DNA from: Leptolinea tardivitalis | GTDB taxonomy: Bacteria; Chloroflexota; Anaerolineae; Anaerolineales; Anaerolineaceae | Direction: 5' to 3' | Assembly (NCBI RefSeq): GCF_001050275.1 | Contig: NZ_BBYA01000010.1 | Span: forward strand, 1 to 64,000 | DNA length: 64,000 bases | Shown here: one piece after another, positions 10,748-19,372 of the stretch | Position numbering within the stretch: the first letter of the stretch is position 1 | Layout: each line of letters opens with the position of its first letter | Translations under genes and position numbers: made by a program | The notes under the pieces: generated by a model | What the model was told of the DNA's origin: nothing | The model's input: only the letters and a program-made list of their open reading frames with translations | The model's database searches: none

Positions 10748-11377
10748 CTAGGCAATTTTCAAGATAATATCGGAAATCACGTTGGCTGCCTGGTCCTGCC
10801 TGTCTGCGGCATTACTCAAATGGCGGTAAATTTCACGCACCTTTAATACATTAATGACGTGCTTCACGTCTTTGGTCTCCTGGAACAACTCGGCGATTGC
10901 TTCGCGGTATGTGGTTTCGACCTGGTTTTCAATTCGCTTGGCGTTATTGGCATGTTCGGTTGCCACAGAATAATGCTTATCCTGAAGCCGCAACACGGCC
11001 AGATTCAACTCTTTCACAGCTTCACAAAGCAATTCAGCCATTTTTTGCATCTGAATTGTCGGAGTAACATCCAGAATTTCCATTTCTTCAACAGTGGTGC
11101 TGGAATAATGCAAAATATCATCCAAATCACGTGAAAGTGCAAAAATGTCTTCACGGTCAAATGGGGTGACAAAGGTGTTCATTAATTCTTCGATCATAAT
11201 CCGGCGTTTTTCTTCCGCCTGACTTTCGATTTCGACTATCTGCCGGGCCACATTTGAACTGCGTTTTTTAAGATAGTGCGTCAAAAGCTCCAGACCTTTG
11301 CTAGTGATTTCGGTCTGATCAATGAGCATCAGCATGAATTTATTAGGCTTTTGCTTGAACAGGTCACTGAAAGTCAT
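10748..11377 (-). CDS. DUF47 / PhoU-like phosphate transport regulator
   Basis: A 209-residue all-helical protein of the DUF47 (PhoU_div) family: MTFSDLFKQKPNKF start, then long amphipathic helices with ESQAEEKRR and TPFDREDIFALSRDLDDI segments typical of the family. The latter holds acidic residues that bind metal in PhoU proteins. It is the first gene of a two-gene operon with the PiT transporter. A TATAAT promoter lies 61 bases upstream, and AGGAGG occurs within 20 bases of the ATG. Confidence 0.9.
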   Translation of the reverse strand: MTFSDLFKQKPNKFMLMLIDQTEITSKGLELLTHYLKKRSSNVARQIVEIESQAEEKRRIMIEELMNTFVTPFDREDIFALSRDLDDILHYSSTTVEEMEILDVTPTIQMQKMAELLCEAVKELNLAVLRLQDKHYSVATEHANNAKRIENQVETTYREAIAELFQETKDVKHVINVLKVREIYRHLSNAADRQDQAANVISDIILKIA

Positions 11378-11437
11378 ACATATCCAAAAAAGGAGGATTT
11401 TTCTCCGATCAGGAAATGCCGGGGAGAGATATGACCA

Positions 11438-11465
11438 TTATAGATAGAGAAGAAACAAACGCCAA
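11438..11465 (-). promoter_or_regulatory. Promoter of the DUF47-PiT operon
   Basis: TTGGCG (11460-11465) and TATAAT (11438-11443) on the minus strand, 16 bases apart. I see no Pho-box-like direct repeats nearby. Confidence 0.55.
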
Positions 11466-11498
11466 ATTCACATAATGGTCTTGATATTATGCCAGACG

Positions 11499-11537
11499 AA
11501 AAAACTCCCCCGGGTTCGAAAAATCAACCTGGGGGAG
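11499..11537 (-). terminator. Terminator of the tryptophanase-like gene
   Basis: The minus strand reads CTCCCCC-AGGTT, a loop, then AACCC-GGGGGAG followed by TTTTTTCG: a strong intrinsic terminator 20 bases after the stop codon of the lyase gene. Confidence 0.9.
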
Positions 11538-11556
11538 GCAAGAAATGGGCTATCTC

Positions 11557-13002
11557 CTAACAGGATTCGCCAAAGTCGTTAATAAATGCCTGTGCCAGAT
11601 TTTCAGCCCAGCCATCTACTGGCTGCAATCTGCCGAAGAAGAAACGCAACACAGGCGGCTCTTCGACGAAGCGCAAACCACCCACCAGATCGCGGTGATT
11701 GTGAAGCCAGGCGATCCGGTCTGCGGCATAATCCAACTGGCTCATCGTATAAACCCGGCGGGGTACCGCCAATCGGGCCAGTTCCAGATCTGACATGACA
11801 TCATTCCCCTGGGCATCGCGGTCCATTGAAATCGTTCCGCGTTCCATGCTGCGAATACCCGAAACCAGATAGATTGCCGCGGCCAGCGCCCCGGCTGGAT
11901 ACTGTGGTTGAGCAATATGCGGGAGGAAACGCCTGGCATCCACATGGCAGGCCAATCCGCCCGCCGGGGTGACAGCCGGGACGCCCTTTTCTTCCAGTTG
12001 ATTGACAAAGTACTCAATGAAATCGGCCCCGCTGCTGGCTACTTCTTGTTCAGTCATTTCACGCAAACCCACAGCCATGGCCTCAATTTCTTTGGTTGAC
12101 ATGCCGCCATACGTGGCGAATCCTTCATATACCGGCAGCCAGGGAAGGATTTGATTGTAGAAATCCTTATTGTTGGTAGCGATCATACCGCCGCGAACAG
12201 CCGCGCTCTTGCGGCCGGACATATAGAAGATATCCACGTATTGCATCAATTCCTTCAGAATTTCTTTGATCGAACGGCCGCCGAATGCCTTTTCACGGTT
12301 TTGAATAAAGTAGGCATTTTCAGAGATCAGGCTGCCGTCAAATACCAGGGGAATTTTATGCTTTGCGGCCAGTTCTTTCACCTGCCGCAGGTTTTCGAGT
12401 GAAAACGGCTGTCCGCCGATCAGGTTGGTAGTTGCTTCCATACGAACATACGCAATCTTTTCTGCTCCATAGGTATTAATTGCCGCTTCAAATTTTTCCA
12501 GGTCAAGATTTCCCTTGAATGGGATATCACTTTTTGTGATCAGGGCGTCATCGGTGAAAATCTCCAACACCTTTCCGCCTGCCAGTTCAATATGGGCTTT
12601 TGAAGTGGTGAAATGATAGTTCATCAAAACAACATCACCTGGCTTCACAAACGCTTTTGCCAGCAGATGTTCCGCCGCTCGGCCTTGATGAGCTGGGATG
12701 ACATAATCAAATCCGAATATGTCTTTGACGGCATCGGTTAATCGGTAGAAGCTTTCACTGCCGGCATAGGCATCATCAGCCCGCATCATAGCAGCCAGCT
12801 GATTATCACTCATGGCATTGGTCCCGCTGTCGGTCAACATGTCCAGAAAAACATCACGTGTTCGCAGCAAAAATGTATTAAATCCGGCTTCCTGAATGGC
12901 AGCCAACCGGCGGCGGATGGGCGGAAGCTGTGTGCTCTGCACAATTCGAACTTTGTGCATTTCTATGGGAATGCTTCTTCCGTCTGATAATTGAATCTTC
13001 AT
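11557..13002 (-). CDS. Tryptophanase / tyrosine phenol-lyase family protein
   Basis: PLP-dependent beta-eliminating lyase of the TnaA/TPL family, 481 residues. Family landmarks: LTDSGTNAMSDNQ (56-68), AYAGSESFY, HQGRAAEHLL, TTNLIGGQP, the PLP-binding Asp222, the Schiff-base Lys265 in MSGRKS, and YGGMSTKEIEAMAVGLRE. The Arg of the canonical DSAR/DATR motif is Leu here (DGSL, 222-225), which questions a simple tryptophanase or phenol-lyase assignment. A conditional leader with a short peptide frame and a terminator precedes it. It is a single-gene transcript with a strong terminator. Confidence 0.85.
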   Translation of the reverse strand: MKIQLSDGRSIPIEMHKVRIVQSTQLPPIRRRLAAIQEAGFNTFLLRTRDVFLDMLTDSGTNAMSDNQLAAMMRADDAYAGSESFYRLTDAVKDIFGFDYVIPAHQGRAAEHLLAKAFVKPGDVVLMNYHFTTSKAHIELAGGKVLEIFTDDALITKSDIPFKGNLDLEKFEAAINTYGAEKIAYVRMEATTNLIGGQPFSLENLRQVKELAAKHKIPLVFDGSLISENAYFIQNREKAFGGRSIKEILKELMQYVDIFYMSGRKSAAVRGGMIATNNKDFYNQILPWLPVYEGFATYGGMSTKEIEAMAVGLREMTEQEVASSGADFIEYFVNQLEEKGVPAVTPAGGLACHVDARRFLPHIAQPQYPAGALAAAIYLVSGIRSMERGTISMDRDAQGNDVMSDLELARLAVPRRVYTMSQLDYAADRIAWLHNHRDLVGGLRFVEEPPVLRFFFGRLQPVDGWAENLAQAFINDFGESC

Positions 13003-13075
13003 TGTCTTTCCTCCTTGGGAATAAATAAAAATAGCTCCACCGCGCAGATAGTTTGTGCACGGGAGTTGGTTATGT

Positions 13076-13117
13076 GAAAAAGGCGCGTTCCCAGCCCGGT
13101 CAGGGCAGAGACGCGCC
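13076..13117 (-). terminator. Leader terminator ahead of the lyase gene
   Basis: On the minus strand GGCGCGT pairs with ACGCGCC (7 bp), with an inner GCCC/GGGC stem, and TTTTT follows. It lies 75 bases before the lyase ATG and after the leader frame, as expected of an attenuator. Confidence 0.8.
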
Positions 13118-13153
13118 TAAACGTAGATGTAAGGTTTTATTCCAGAGGGAGCG

Positions 13154-13186
13154 TTATAGCGTCGGGAGTAAATAAAAAGACACCAT
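13154..13186 (-). CDS. Possible leader peptide of the lyase gene
   Basis: A 10-residue frame, MVSFYLLPTL, starts about 22 bases after the -10 box TATAAT and ends 37 bases before the terminator stem. It has aromatic residues but no Trp, unlike TnaC of E. coli. The ribosome site is weak (CGGAAAACG). Position relative to the promoter and terminator is the main support. Confidence 0.4.
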   Translation of the reverse strand: MVSFYLLPTL

Positions 13187-13318
13187 AGAATTTCGTTTTC
13201 CGAATAAATTATATCATCAGTGGAGTATCTACTGTTTATTTAATGAAATTTCATCTTTGGGTCGCTATAATAAATATAAAGGATTTCCTTTGCCTGAAAA
13301 TTCAAAAGGAGGTGTGAA

Positions 13319-14017
13319 ATGACAACCGTGACCATCTCCAGAGATTTTGGCAGCGAGGGGGACAGCCTGGCCCGGAGCGTGGCACTTGATCTGGGCTACC
13401 ATTTTGTGGATAAGGAGATCATCGCAGACTTGCTGGCGAACTACGGCTTTGTCGAGTTCGACAGGGAATATGATTCACTGATGGGTTTTTGGGAAAAGTT
13501 CGATGCACAACGTGGAAAGCGGCGTGAATTGATGGTTGACATGCTCAACAAGGGCATCGAAGCATTTGCCGTGCATGGCAATGTGGTGATTCTGGGCCGC
13601 AGTGGATTTTCCGTGCTGAGTGGGTATGCCGATGTTTTCCATGTTCGACTTCAGGCACCTTTCCAGGCACGAGTCAAGAAACTGATGAAAGAAAAGAATC
13701 TCACACACGTTGAAGCCGTGACATTATGTGAAGAAGGTGACAGGGTCCGTTCTGAATTCATTCACGGATATTACGGAGTCGATTGGGATTCAGCCCATCC
13801 ATTTGACCTCATCATCAATACGGATAAAATCGAATCAGACCTGACATTGAGTTACATTGTCAACGCTGTTAAAGCCCTGGAAACTACATCATTGAAGGGT
13901 AAACCAACCAGCAAGATGCTTGAAGTTGACCCGATTCTCGCCAGAGCTGTGAATGAAATTCTACATTGCAAAATGGATCATTCCGAACTCAGGCCTGAGT
14001 TGGTGATGCATCTGTAA
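13319..14017 (+). CDS. Cytidylate kinase-like family protein
   Basis: A 232-residue P-loop-like protein of the cytidylate-kinase-like family (Cytidylate_kin2). It begins MTTVTISRDFGSEGDSLA; TISRxxGSGG is the family phosphate-binding signature, here with GSEGDS. LGYHFVDKEII and VILGRSGF follow as in relatives. True CMP kinases are usually encoded with rpsA or aroA, so this paralogue's substrate is unknown. A strong AAGGAGGTG site precedes the ATG. The gene is divergent from the lyase gene and shares its control region. Confidence 0.8.
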   Translation: MTTVTISRDFGSEGDSLARSVALDLGYHFVDKEIIADLLANYGFVEFDREYDSLMGFWEKFDAQRGKRRELMVDMLNKGIEAFAVHGNVVILGRSGFSVLSGYADVFHVRLQAPFQARVKKLMKEKNLTHVEAVTLCEEGDRVRSEFIHGYYGVDWDSAHPFDLIINTDKIESDLTLSYIVNAVKALETTSLKGKPTSKMLEVDPILARAVNEILHCKMDHSELRPELVMHL

Positions 14018-14167
14018 AATGATCTCGCGATCAGCTTGTAAGCACCCAATTTAATCATCTGGCCGGTGATCTCACCCGGTTAACAGACTATCCACCATCC
14101 GAACATTTTTCATGTGGTTGGTTAAGCATTAACACCTGAATATCTGGAATGGACAGAACTGGTACAG

Positions 14168-14173
14168 TACAAT
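14168..14173 (+). promoter_or_regulatory. -10 box directly ahead of the phosphorylase gene
   Basis: TACAAT ends 6 bases before the ATG at 14180, and no Shine-Dalgarno sequence is present. The expected transcription start falls on the ATG, suggesting a leaderless message. The -35 region is weak. Confidence 0.5.
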
Positions 14174-14179
14174 ACAGCT

Positions 14180-15820
14180 ATGGGGCGAACGGATTTCTCC
14201 AATTTGTTATCCAGAATTTATCCAGATCAAACAGCCGCAGAAGTTGAACTGCGGCTAAATTCTTTGCTCGACAAGTACCGGGGGAAAATTCCTGTACCGA
14301 TCATCACCCGTCTCACCGAGCGTGATGCCATGTTAATTACCTACGGAGACCAGGTTCGCTCACCAGGAACTCCCCATTTACAAACACTTACAAAATTCTG
14401 CAAGATGCATCTGGCAAATTCAATCAGCAGTATTCACATTTTGCCGTTTTATCCCTGGTCATCTGATGATGGTTTTTCGGTGAAAGACTATGGTACAGTA
14501 GACCCCGCTCTCGGAGATTGGTCTGATATTGACCATCTTGGCCGTTTTTTTCGGTTGATGTTCGATGCTGTGATCAACCATGCATCAGTGCAGGGAGACT
14601 GGTTTCAGGCTTTTTTACAAAATGATCCAAATTTTCTTGATTTTTTCATTACCGTTGAGGGAGAACCTGATCTTACACAAGTGATTCGTCCGCGTACGTT
14701 GCCGTTATTGACTGAATTCCAGTCATCCACCGGTAAACGAAAAGTCTGGACTACTTTCAGTGCAGATCAGGCTGATCTTAATTATGCCAACCCGGAAGTA
14801 TTGCTCAGAATTTTGGATGTTCTTCTCACCTACGCGCAACATGGCGCACAATTCATCCGTCTGGATGCCATTGCCTATTTGTGGAAGGAAATTGGAACAT
14901 CCTGTCTGCATCAACCGCAAACCCATGCCATCATCCAGCTTTTTCGGAAAGTTTTGGATGACGTTGCCCCGCATGTGTATATCATCACAGAAACCAACGT
15001 CCCGCATGTTGATAACATCTCCTATTTCGGTAATGGTGAGAATGAAGCCCAACTGGTATATAACTTTGCCCTGCCGCCTCTGGTATTGCATACACTGCGC
15101 ACCGGTGACGCAACAGCTTTATCCAATTGGGCGGCCGGACTTGCGTTGCCTTCAGAGAAAACGACATTCTTTAATTTTCTGGCCTCTCATGATGGCATAG
15201 GCTTGAACCCGATTCGCGGAATACTTTCGAATAATGAAATTGACCAACTGGTTCAAGACACATTACAGCACGGCGGTCTGATTTCATACAAAAATAATCC
15301 TGATGGGACTCAAAGTCCCTATGAGATGAATATCAATTATTTTGATGCCCTGTCTGATCCCGGCGGTTATGAACCCCTGCCTTTCCAGATCGATAGATTC
15401 ATGGCCGCCCAGGCAATCATGCTGATGCTTCGCGGCCTTCCGGGTATTTATTTCCACAGTCTGTTTGGTTCCCGCGGATGGAAGGATGGCGTCAGGCAAA
15501 CCGGACAAAATCGTTCTATCAACCGGGAAAAATTGGAACTAACGAATCTTGAAGCGGATTTGACCAATCCCCGGTCAATCCGATCTCAGGTCTTCCGCCG
15601 CTATTGTGACCTCTTGTCCCGGCGGGCCTCTTCACAGGCCTTTGACCCATACGGCAACCAGGAAATTTTAGATATGGGTCCCGCCGTGTTTGCCCTGCGA
15701 AGAAGTTCATCGGATGGTCGGTACCGTACGCTGTGCCTCCAAAATGTCACGGCCATTGAGCAGGAAGCCGGTGAATTTATTCTCGCTCCTTACCAGACAC
15801 TCTGGATTAATTCGATGTAG
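14180..15820 (+). CDS. GH13_18 sugar phosphorylase
   Basis: Alpha-amylase-fold glycoside phosphorylase of subfamily GH13_18, the sucrose or glucosylglycerate phosphorylase type, 546 residues. It keeps HILPFYPWSSDDGFSVKDY (86-104), the nucleophile Asp229 in RLDAIAYLWK, the acid/base Glu271 in ITETNVPH, and LASHDGIG. The QTGQNRSINREKL segment is typical of the YcjM-like (glucosylglycerate phosphorylase) branch more than of sucrose phosphorylase; this is judged by eye. It would convert an alpha-glucoside and phosphate to glucose 1-phosphate in the cytoplasm. It stands alone. Confidence 0.85.
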   Translation: MGRTDFSNLLSRIYPDQTAAEVELRLNSLLDKYRGKIPVPIITRLTERDAMLITYGDQVRSPGTPHLQTLTKFCKMHLANSISSIHILPFYPWSSDDGFSVKDYGTVDPALGDWSDIDHLGRFFRLMFDAVINHASVQGDWFQAFLQNDPNFLDFFITVEGEPDLTQVIRPRTLPLLTEFQSSTGKRKVWTTFSADQADLNYANPEVLLRILDVLLTYAQHGAQFIRLDAIAYLWKEIGTSCLHQPQTHAIIQLFRKVLDDVAPHVYIITETNVPHVDNISYFGNGENEAQLVYNFALPPLVLHTLRTGDATALSNWAAGLALPSEKTTFFNFLASHDGIGLNPIRGILSNNEIDQLVQDTLQHGGLISYKNNPDGTQSPYEMNINYFDALSDPGGYEPLPFQIDRFMAAQAIMLMLRGLPGIYFHSLFGSRGWKDGVRQTGQNRSINREKLELTNLEADLTNPRSIRSQVFRRYCDLLSRRASSQAFDPYGNQEILDMGPAVFALRRSSSDGRYRTLCLQNVTAIEQEAGEFILAPYQTLWINSM

Positions 15821-15891
15821 CATCTTCTATCAACAATCAAACCATAAAGGCAGGTTCTTTAAGCGAATCCTGCTTATTTAACCGTGTCAAT

Positions 15892-15916
15892 ATATATGTC
15901 ATAATTTGACATATAT
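15892..15916 (+). promoter_or_regulatory. Palindromic operator over the WYL-regulator promoter
   Basis: ATATATGTCA, five bases, then TGACATATAT form a perfect 10-bp dyad. The right arm overlaps TTGACA (15906-15911), the likely -35 box of the downstream regulator. A repressor bound here would block that promoter; autoregulation is inferred. Confidence 0.6.
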
Positions 15917-15942
15917 TGTTTTTATTATGTTATAGAAGGTAC

Positions 15943-16911
15943 ATGATGACCACGACTTCCACCCGATTGATCACCCTGATCCTGATGCTTCAACGCCAAC
16001 CCGGGCAAAAGGCGGCCGACCTTGCCCGTCAGCTGGATGTTTCTGTGCGTACTGTGCACCGTTACTTTGGCATGCTGGATGAGATGGGTGTGCCGGTGTA
16101 TGCCGAGCGGGGACCATACGGCGGTTTTTCCCTGGTACCGGGGAATAAACTGCCGCCTCTCATTTTCTCACCAGAAGAAGCGGTTGCCCTTTCACTGGGC
16201 ACAGGACTGGTTTGCGAAATGTGGGGGCAGGTCTATGCAGAAGCTGCCCGAAGCGCCCAGGTCAAACTCGAAAACGTTCTGCCCACCGACCAACGTCAGG
16301 AAATCACCTGGGCACAGCATTCGTTGTTGACTACTGGGATCAACCGCGCTGACATGACCACCATCAAACCATTGCTTGAAACACTGCTTGAAACACTGAG
16401 AGAAGCTGTCCACGACAGCCGGCAGATCGAAATGACCTACCAGAACAGCAAGAATGAAACAGGTGAAACTCGAATTTTTGATGTCTATGGTTTGTTCCAC
16501 CGTTCCGGTTGGTGGTATGCCGTTGGATTCTGTCATTTACGTGAAGGTTTACGCACATTTCGTGTTGACCGGATCATGAATCTTGCCCTGTTGAAGAATA
16601 CTTTCACCCGTCCGCCGGATTTTGATTTTCAGACGTATATCGCGCAAGACTGGCAGGATGTCCCCCAGGTCAAGGTCAGGATGATGTTTCCGGCCTTCAC
16701 AGCCCATCTGGCCCTCTATGCCAGACAATTCTGGAGCACCTATGAACCACAACAAGATGGTTCTGTAATTGTCTCATTCAATGCTCCAGACTTCAACAGT
16801 GCAGCCAGCAACGCCCTGACCTATGGCCCCGGCGCATTGGTGCTTGAGCCGGATGAAGTCCGGAGAATTGTAAGGGAATGGGCGGAAGAAGTCGTCAGAA
16901 TGTACGAATGA
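15943..16911 (+). CDS. WYL-domain transcriptional regulator
   Basis: DNA-binding regulator of the helix-turn-helix plus WYL type, 322 residues. The N-terminus holds an HTH (LARQLDVSVRTVHRYFGMLDE, about 25-45) followed by the GGFSL hinge of this family; the WYL domain spans about 130-220 and the C-terminal WCX part follows. I start at ATG 15943, six bases after GAAGG; a TTG frame further upstream overlaps the operator and is unlikely. It ends overlapping the region before the alpha/beta hydrolase, so the two are probably one operon. Confidence 0.88.
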   Translation: MMTTTSTRLITLILMLQRQPGQKAADLARQLDVSVRTVHRYFGMLDEMGVPVYAERGPYGGFSLVPGNKLPPLIFSPEEAVALSLGTGLVCEMWGQVYAEAARSAQVKLENVLPTDQRQEITWAQHSLLTTGINRADMTTIKPLLETLLETLREAVHDSRQIEMTYQNSKNETGETRIFDVYGLFHRSGWWYAVGFCHLREGLRTFRVDRIMNLALLKNTFTRPPDFDFQTYIAQDWQDVPQVKVRMMFPAFTAHLALYARQFWSTYEPQQDGSVIVSFNAPDFNSAASNALTYGPGALVLEPDEVRRIVREWAEEVVRMYE

Positions 16912-16937
16912 TCATAAAAGCAGAAGGAAAAGAAAAA

Positions 16938-18008
16938 ATGAAACACAAACTATGGATCCTTTCAGGGATTATTGTGATCGTACTTGTCGCCGCCGCAGGT
17001 GCTTTCTGGTGGATGACCCAGCAGCCTCTGTATACCCCAGGGATGGTCAGCTCCGGTCATAATCTGCGTGGCCCGCTCACCCCGCCAACCCAGACCGGAG
17101 ATCCAGACTACTGGCAGATGGAAAACGACATCCGCCTGTATCACTTTGCCACAGGCAGCGGGCGTAATGTACTGGTCATTCACGGCGGACCGGGAATGCC
17201 ATTCCGTGAGCCAATGCGCGGATTGGAACCCCTCACCAGTGAATACACTTTCAACTATTATGACCAACGCGGCTGCGGACAATCGACCCGCCCTTTCAAC
17301 AAATTCGCATCGACCAACATGTATGAGAACATAACCAATCTGGATAAGACGCTTGGACTGGGAGCTCAGATTGCCGATATTGAACGCATCCGCCAGATAC
17401 TGGGTGAAGACAAATTGATCCTGATCGGCCATTCCTGGGGCGGCTTCCTGGCATCGCTCTATGCTGCAGAATTTCCCGATAGAGTGGAGAAACTGATCCT
17501 GATTTCTCCGGCCAATTCGCTGGTCATGCCGCAGCCTGATGGTGAAAGCGACCTGTTTACCAGTGTCAGATTGAAACTCCCCGAGGGTGACCGTTCGGAA
17601 TATGATGCCTTCTTGAAAGACTATATGGATTTCAACAAACTCTTTACCCGGTCAGAAGCAGACTTGATCGCCATGAATGAAACTTTTGGAAAATACTACA
17701 TGGCAGTGGTCAACCTGCCGGAAAATGCTCAGATCAAGCAGGGTGAACCCGGTGGATGGATGACCTGGGGTATGTATGTCAGCATGGGGCAGCGTCACGA
17801 CTACCGCCGCCTGATGAGAAAAGTAACCGCACCGGTGCTGGTGATCCATGGCGCCGATGATCTGCAAAGCGAAGCCGCCAGCCGACTATACAGCGACACA
17901 TTTCCCAATTCGCAATTCGCTGTCATCCAAAATTCCGGGCACTTCTCTTTTCAGCAGCAGCCGGAGGAATTCTCAAAAATCGCTTCCGGTTTCTTGAAAG
18001 CCAGATAG
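16938..18008 (+). CDS. Membrane-anchored alpha/beta hydrolase, proline iminopeptidase-like
   Basis: Alpha/beta hydrolase of the prolyl iminopeptidase (S33) type, 356 residues. Residues about 5-25 (LWILSGIIVIVLVAAAGAFW) form a signal anchor, so the enzyme probably faces outward. HGGPG supplies the oxyanion hole, GHSWGG holds the nucleophilic Ser, and Asp (HGADD) and His (NSGHFSF) complete the triad. I use ATG 16938 after AAGGA; an ATG at 16908 overlapping the WYL stop codon is an alternative. It follows the WYL regulator in an apparent operon. Confidence 0.82.
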   Translation: MKHKLWILSGIIVIVLVAAAGAFWWMTQQPLYTPGMVSSGHNLRGPLTPPTQTGDPDYWQMENDIRLYHFATGSGRNVLVIHGGPGMPFREPMRGLEPLTSEYTFNYYDQRGCGQSTRPFNKFASTNMYENITNLDKTLGLGAQIADIERIRQILGEDKLILIGHSWGGFLASLYAAEFPDRVEKLILISPANSLVMPQPDGESDLFTSVRLKLPEGDRSEYDAFLKDYMDFNKLFTRSEADLIAMNETFGKYYMAVVNLPENAQIKQGEPGGWMTWGMYVSMGQRHDYRRLMRKVTAPVLVIHGADDLQSEAASRLYSDTFPNSQFAVIQNSGHFSFQQQPEEFSKIASGFLKAR

Positions 18009-18023
18009 AATGTGAAACTTCGA

Positions 18024-18055
18024 GAACCGGTTTCTGCCCAATCAGAAACCGGTTC
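18024..18055. terminator. Bidirectional terminator between convergent genes
   Basis: A perfect 13-bp stem (GAACCGGTTTCTG with CAGAAACCGGTTC) with a 6-base loop sits between the hydrolase and the DDN-like gene, which converge. T runs are short on both sides. Confidence 0.7.
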
Positions 18056-18074
18056 CTGATTTCAAAAGACCAGC

Positions 18075-18527
18075 TTACCCATCAATAGGGTGCAGTATGA
18101 CCATCGTTCGGTTGATGCAATACTGTTCGAGTTGTGTGCGGTTGAAATTAAACGGCAGCCCATCCGCAAAAAACATGATGGCACGCAACATTACCGGGTG
18201 TCGTTTCACCCGTAATTCGATAAAGTCAGCCACCTTTTTAGGATCTGTGACCGCTTCAGCCACGGCATCAAACTCGCGCTGTTGGATTTGTACATGTACA
18301 TGCGGGTTGGCCAGAATGTTTTTAAACCAATCCGCCTGTTGTCCGCGTGCCGATCCCACATAAATCAATCCGTCATCTTCCTCATATTGAAGAGGTGTAA
18401 CGCGCGGAAGGCCGCTCTTGCGCCCGGTGGTTGTCAGGAGAAGGACAATACGGGTGGGACCTTTTCCTTTTCGGTAATTATCCACCACCTGTGGATTAAA
18501 TTTTTTGGTCAGGTTGAAAAATTGCAC
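18075..18527 (-). CDS. DDN-type nitroreductase-family protein (F420-linked)
   Basis: A 150-residue split-barrel protein of the deazaflavin-dependent nitroreductase (DDN) family: LLTTTGRKSGLPRVTPL (about 31-47), GSARGQQADWFKNILANPHV (about 58-77), and the VAEAV segment are family marks. Relatives use cofactor F420 or bind haem or FAD; activity here is unknown. The GTG start at 18527 is preceded by GGGGA. Minus-strand neighbours are the pentapeptide gene upstream (58-base gap), possibly one transcript. Confidence 0.85.
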   Translation of the reverse strand: MQFFNLTKKFNPQVVDNYRKGKGPTRIVLLLTTTGRKSGLPRVTPLQYEEDDGLIYVGSARGQQADWFKNILANPHVHVQIQQREFDAVAEAVTDPKKVADFIELRVKRHPVMLRAIMFFADGLPFNFNRTQLEQYCINRTMVILHPIDG

Positions 18528-18585
18528 GCGTTATCCCCGATGTTAAATACCGCAACGTTGAAAAAAACAGAGATAGGTATTCGGG

Positions 18586-19197
18586 TTAATGCCCGGTTCC
18601 AAATATGCGCTGCAGGATGGAGGTGCGTTTTTCCTTAACCTGATTATCGTCTTCATGCGATTCTTCAATGGAAGCGTTCATCAGGTTGGTATCCTTCATC
18701 TTGGCGCCGCGCAAAATAACGCCTTTCATATCGGCATTTGTCAGGTCAGCACCGTTTAGATCGGCATTCGTCAGGTTGGCACCTTTCAACACGGCATCTT
18801 TCAGAATAGCTCCCCGCAGGTTGGCGCCGGTCAGGTTGACCACGGTCATATCGGCGCCCATGAAGTTTACATTGGTAAGGGTGGCATTCTCCATATTGGC
18901 ACCAATCAGATTGGCATCCATCATGTTGGCATCTGCCATATTGGCCCCGGAAAAATCTGTCCCTATTAAATTGGCGCGCATCAGGTACACGCCCTTCATA
19001 TTGGCATTCGTCAGGGCGGCGTGCACCATCTTGACGCCCCACATATTGGCATCTTCCAGATTTGCATTCCGCAGATTTGCACCGGCAAGATCAGCGCCCT
19101 TCAATACAGCGGGTTTCGCAGGACTGGAAGTATCCAGAATTTCACGCAATGTTCGTCCATCAACGACGATCTCTTCAGGCGCTTTCAGCTCCCTCAT
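18586..19197 (-). CDS. Pentapeptide repeat protein
   Basis: A 203-residue protein made mostly of A(D/N)LXX pentapeptides from about residue 35 to 175 (ADLAGANLRNANLEDANM and so on), predicted to fold as a right-handed quadrilateral beta-helix. Some repeat units use Met at the centre (ANMEN, ADMTV), an oddity of this copy. Related proteins mimic DNA and protect gyrase, but many have no known role. CAGGAG precedes the ATG; a TATAAT at 19241-19246 could be its -10 box. Confidence 0.92.
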   Translation of the reverse strand: MRELKAPEEIVVDGRTLREILDTSSPAKPAVLKGADLAGANLRNANLEDANMWGVKMVHAALTNANMKGVYLMRANLIGTDFSGANMADANMMDANLIGANMENATLTNVNFMGADMTVVNLTGANLRGAILKDAVLKGANLTNADLNGADLTNADMKGVILRGAKMKDTNLMNASIEESHEDDNQVKEKRTSILQRIFGTGH

Positions 19198-19372
19198 TGT
19201 AGGTCTCCTGTTGGCTCCCCTGGTTTTAGATGCTGTACTAATTATAGTGATTTAACGCCTTTTTTTAATAGTCAACTGTCATTCACCTTGACTATGATTA
19301 TCAGTTCTTTTTTGGTTGTCCATCGGTTAGCTATGATAAAATATTTTAAAATTTCTCAGTATGGAGTGCCAT

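Larger units (their letters stand above)
13003..13318. promoter_or_regulatory. Divergent control region with lyase leader
   Basis: On the minus strand: TATAAT (13208-13213), a 10-codon reading frame, a terminator (13076-13117), then an AAGGAGG site before the lyase ATG. On the plus strand: TATAAT near 13265 and AAGGAGGTG ahead of the kinase-like gene. No other gene is present. Confidence 0.65.

Noticed and set aside
15916-15942. TTG start giving a longer WYL regulator
   Set aside because: The extension lies over the operator and -35/-10 region; ATG 15943 has GAAGG at the right distance.
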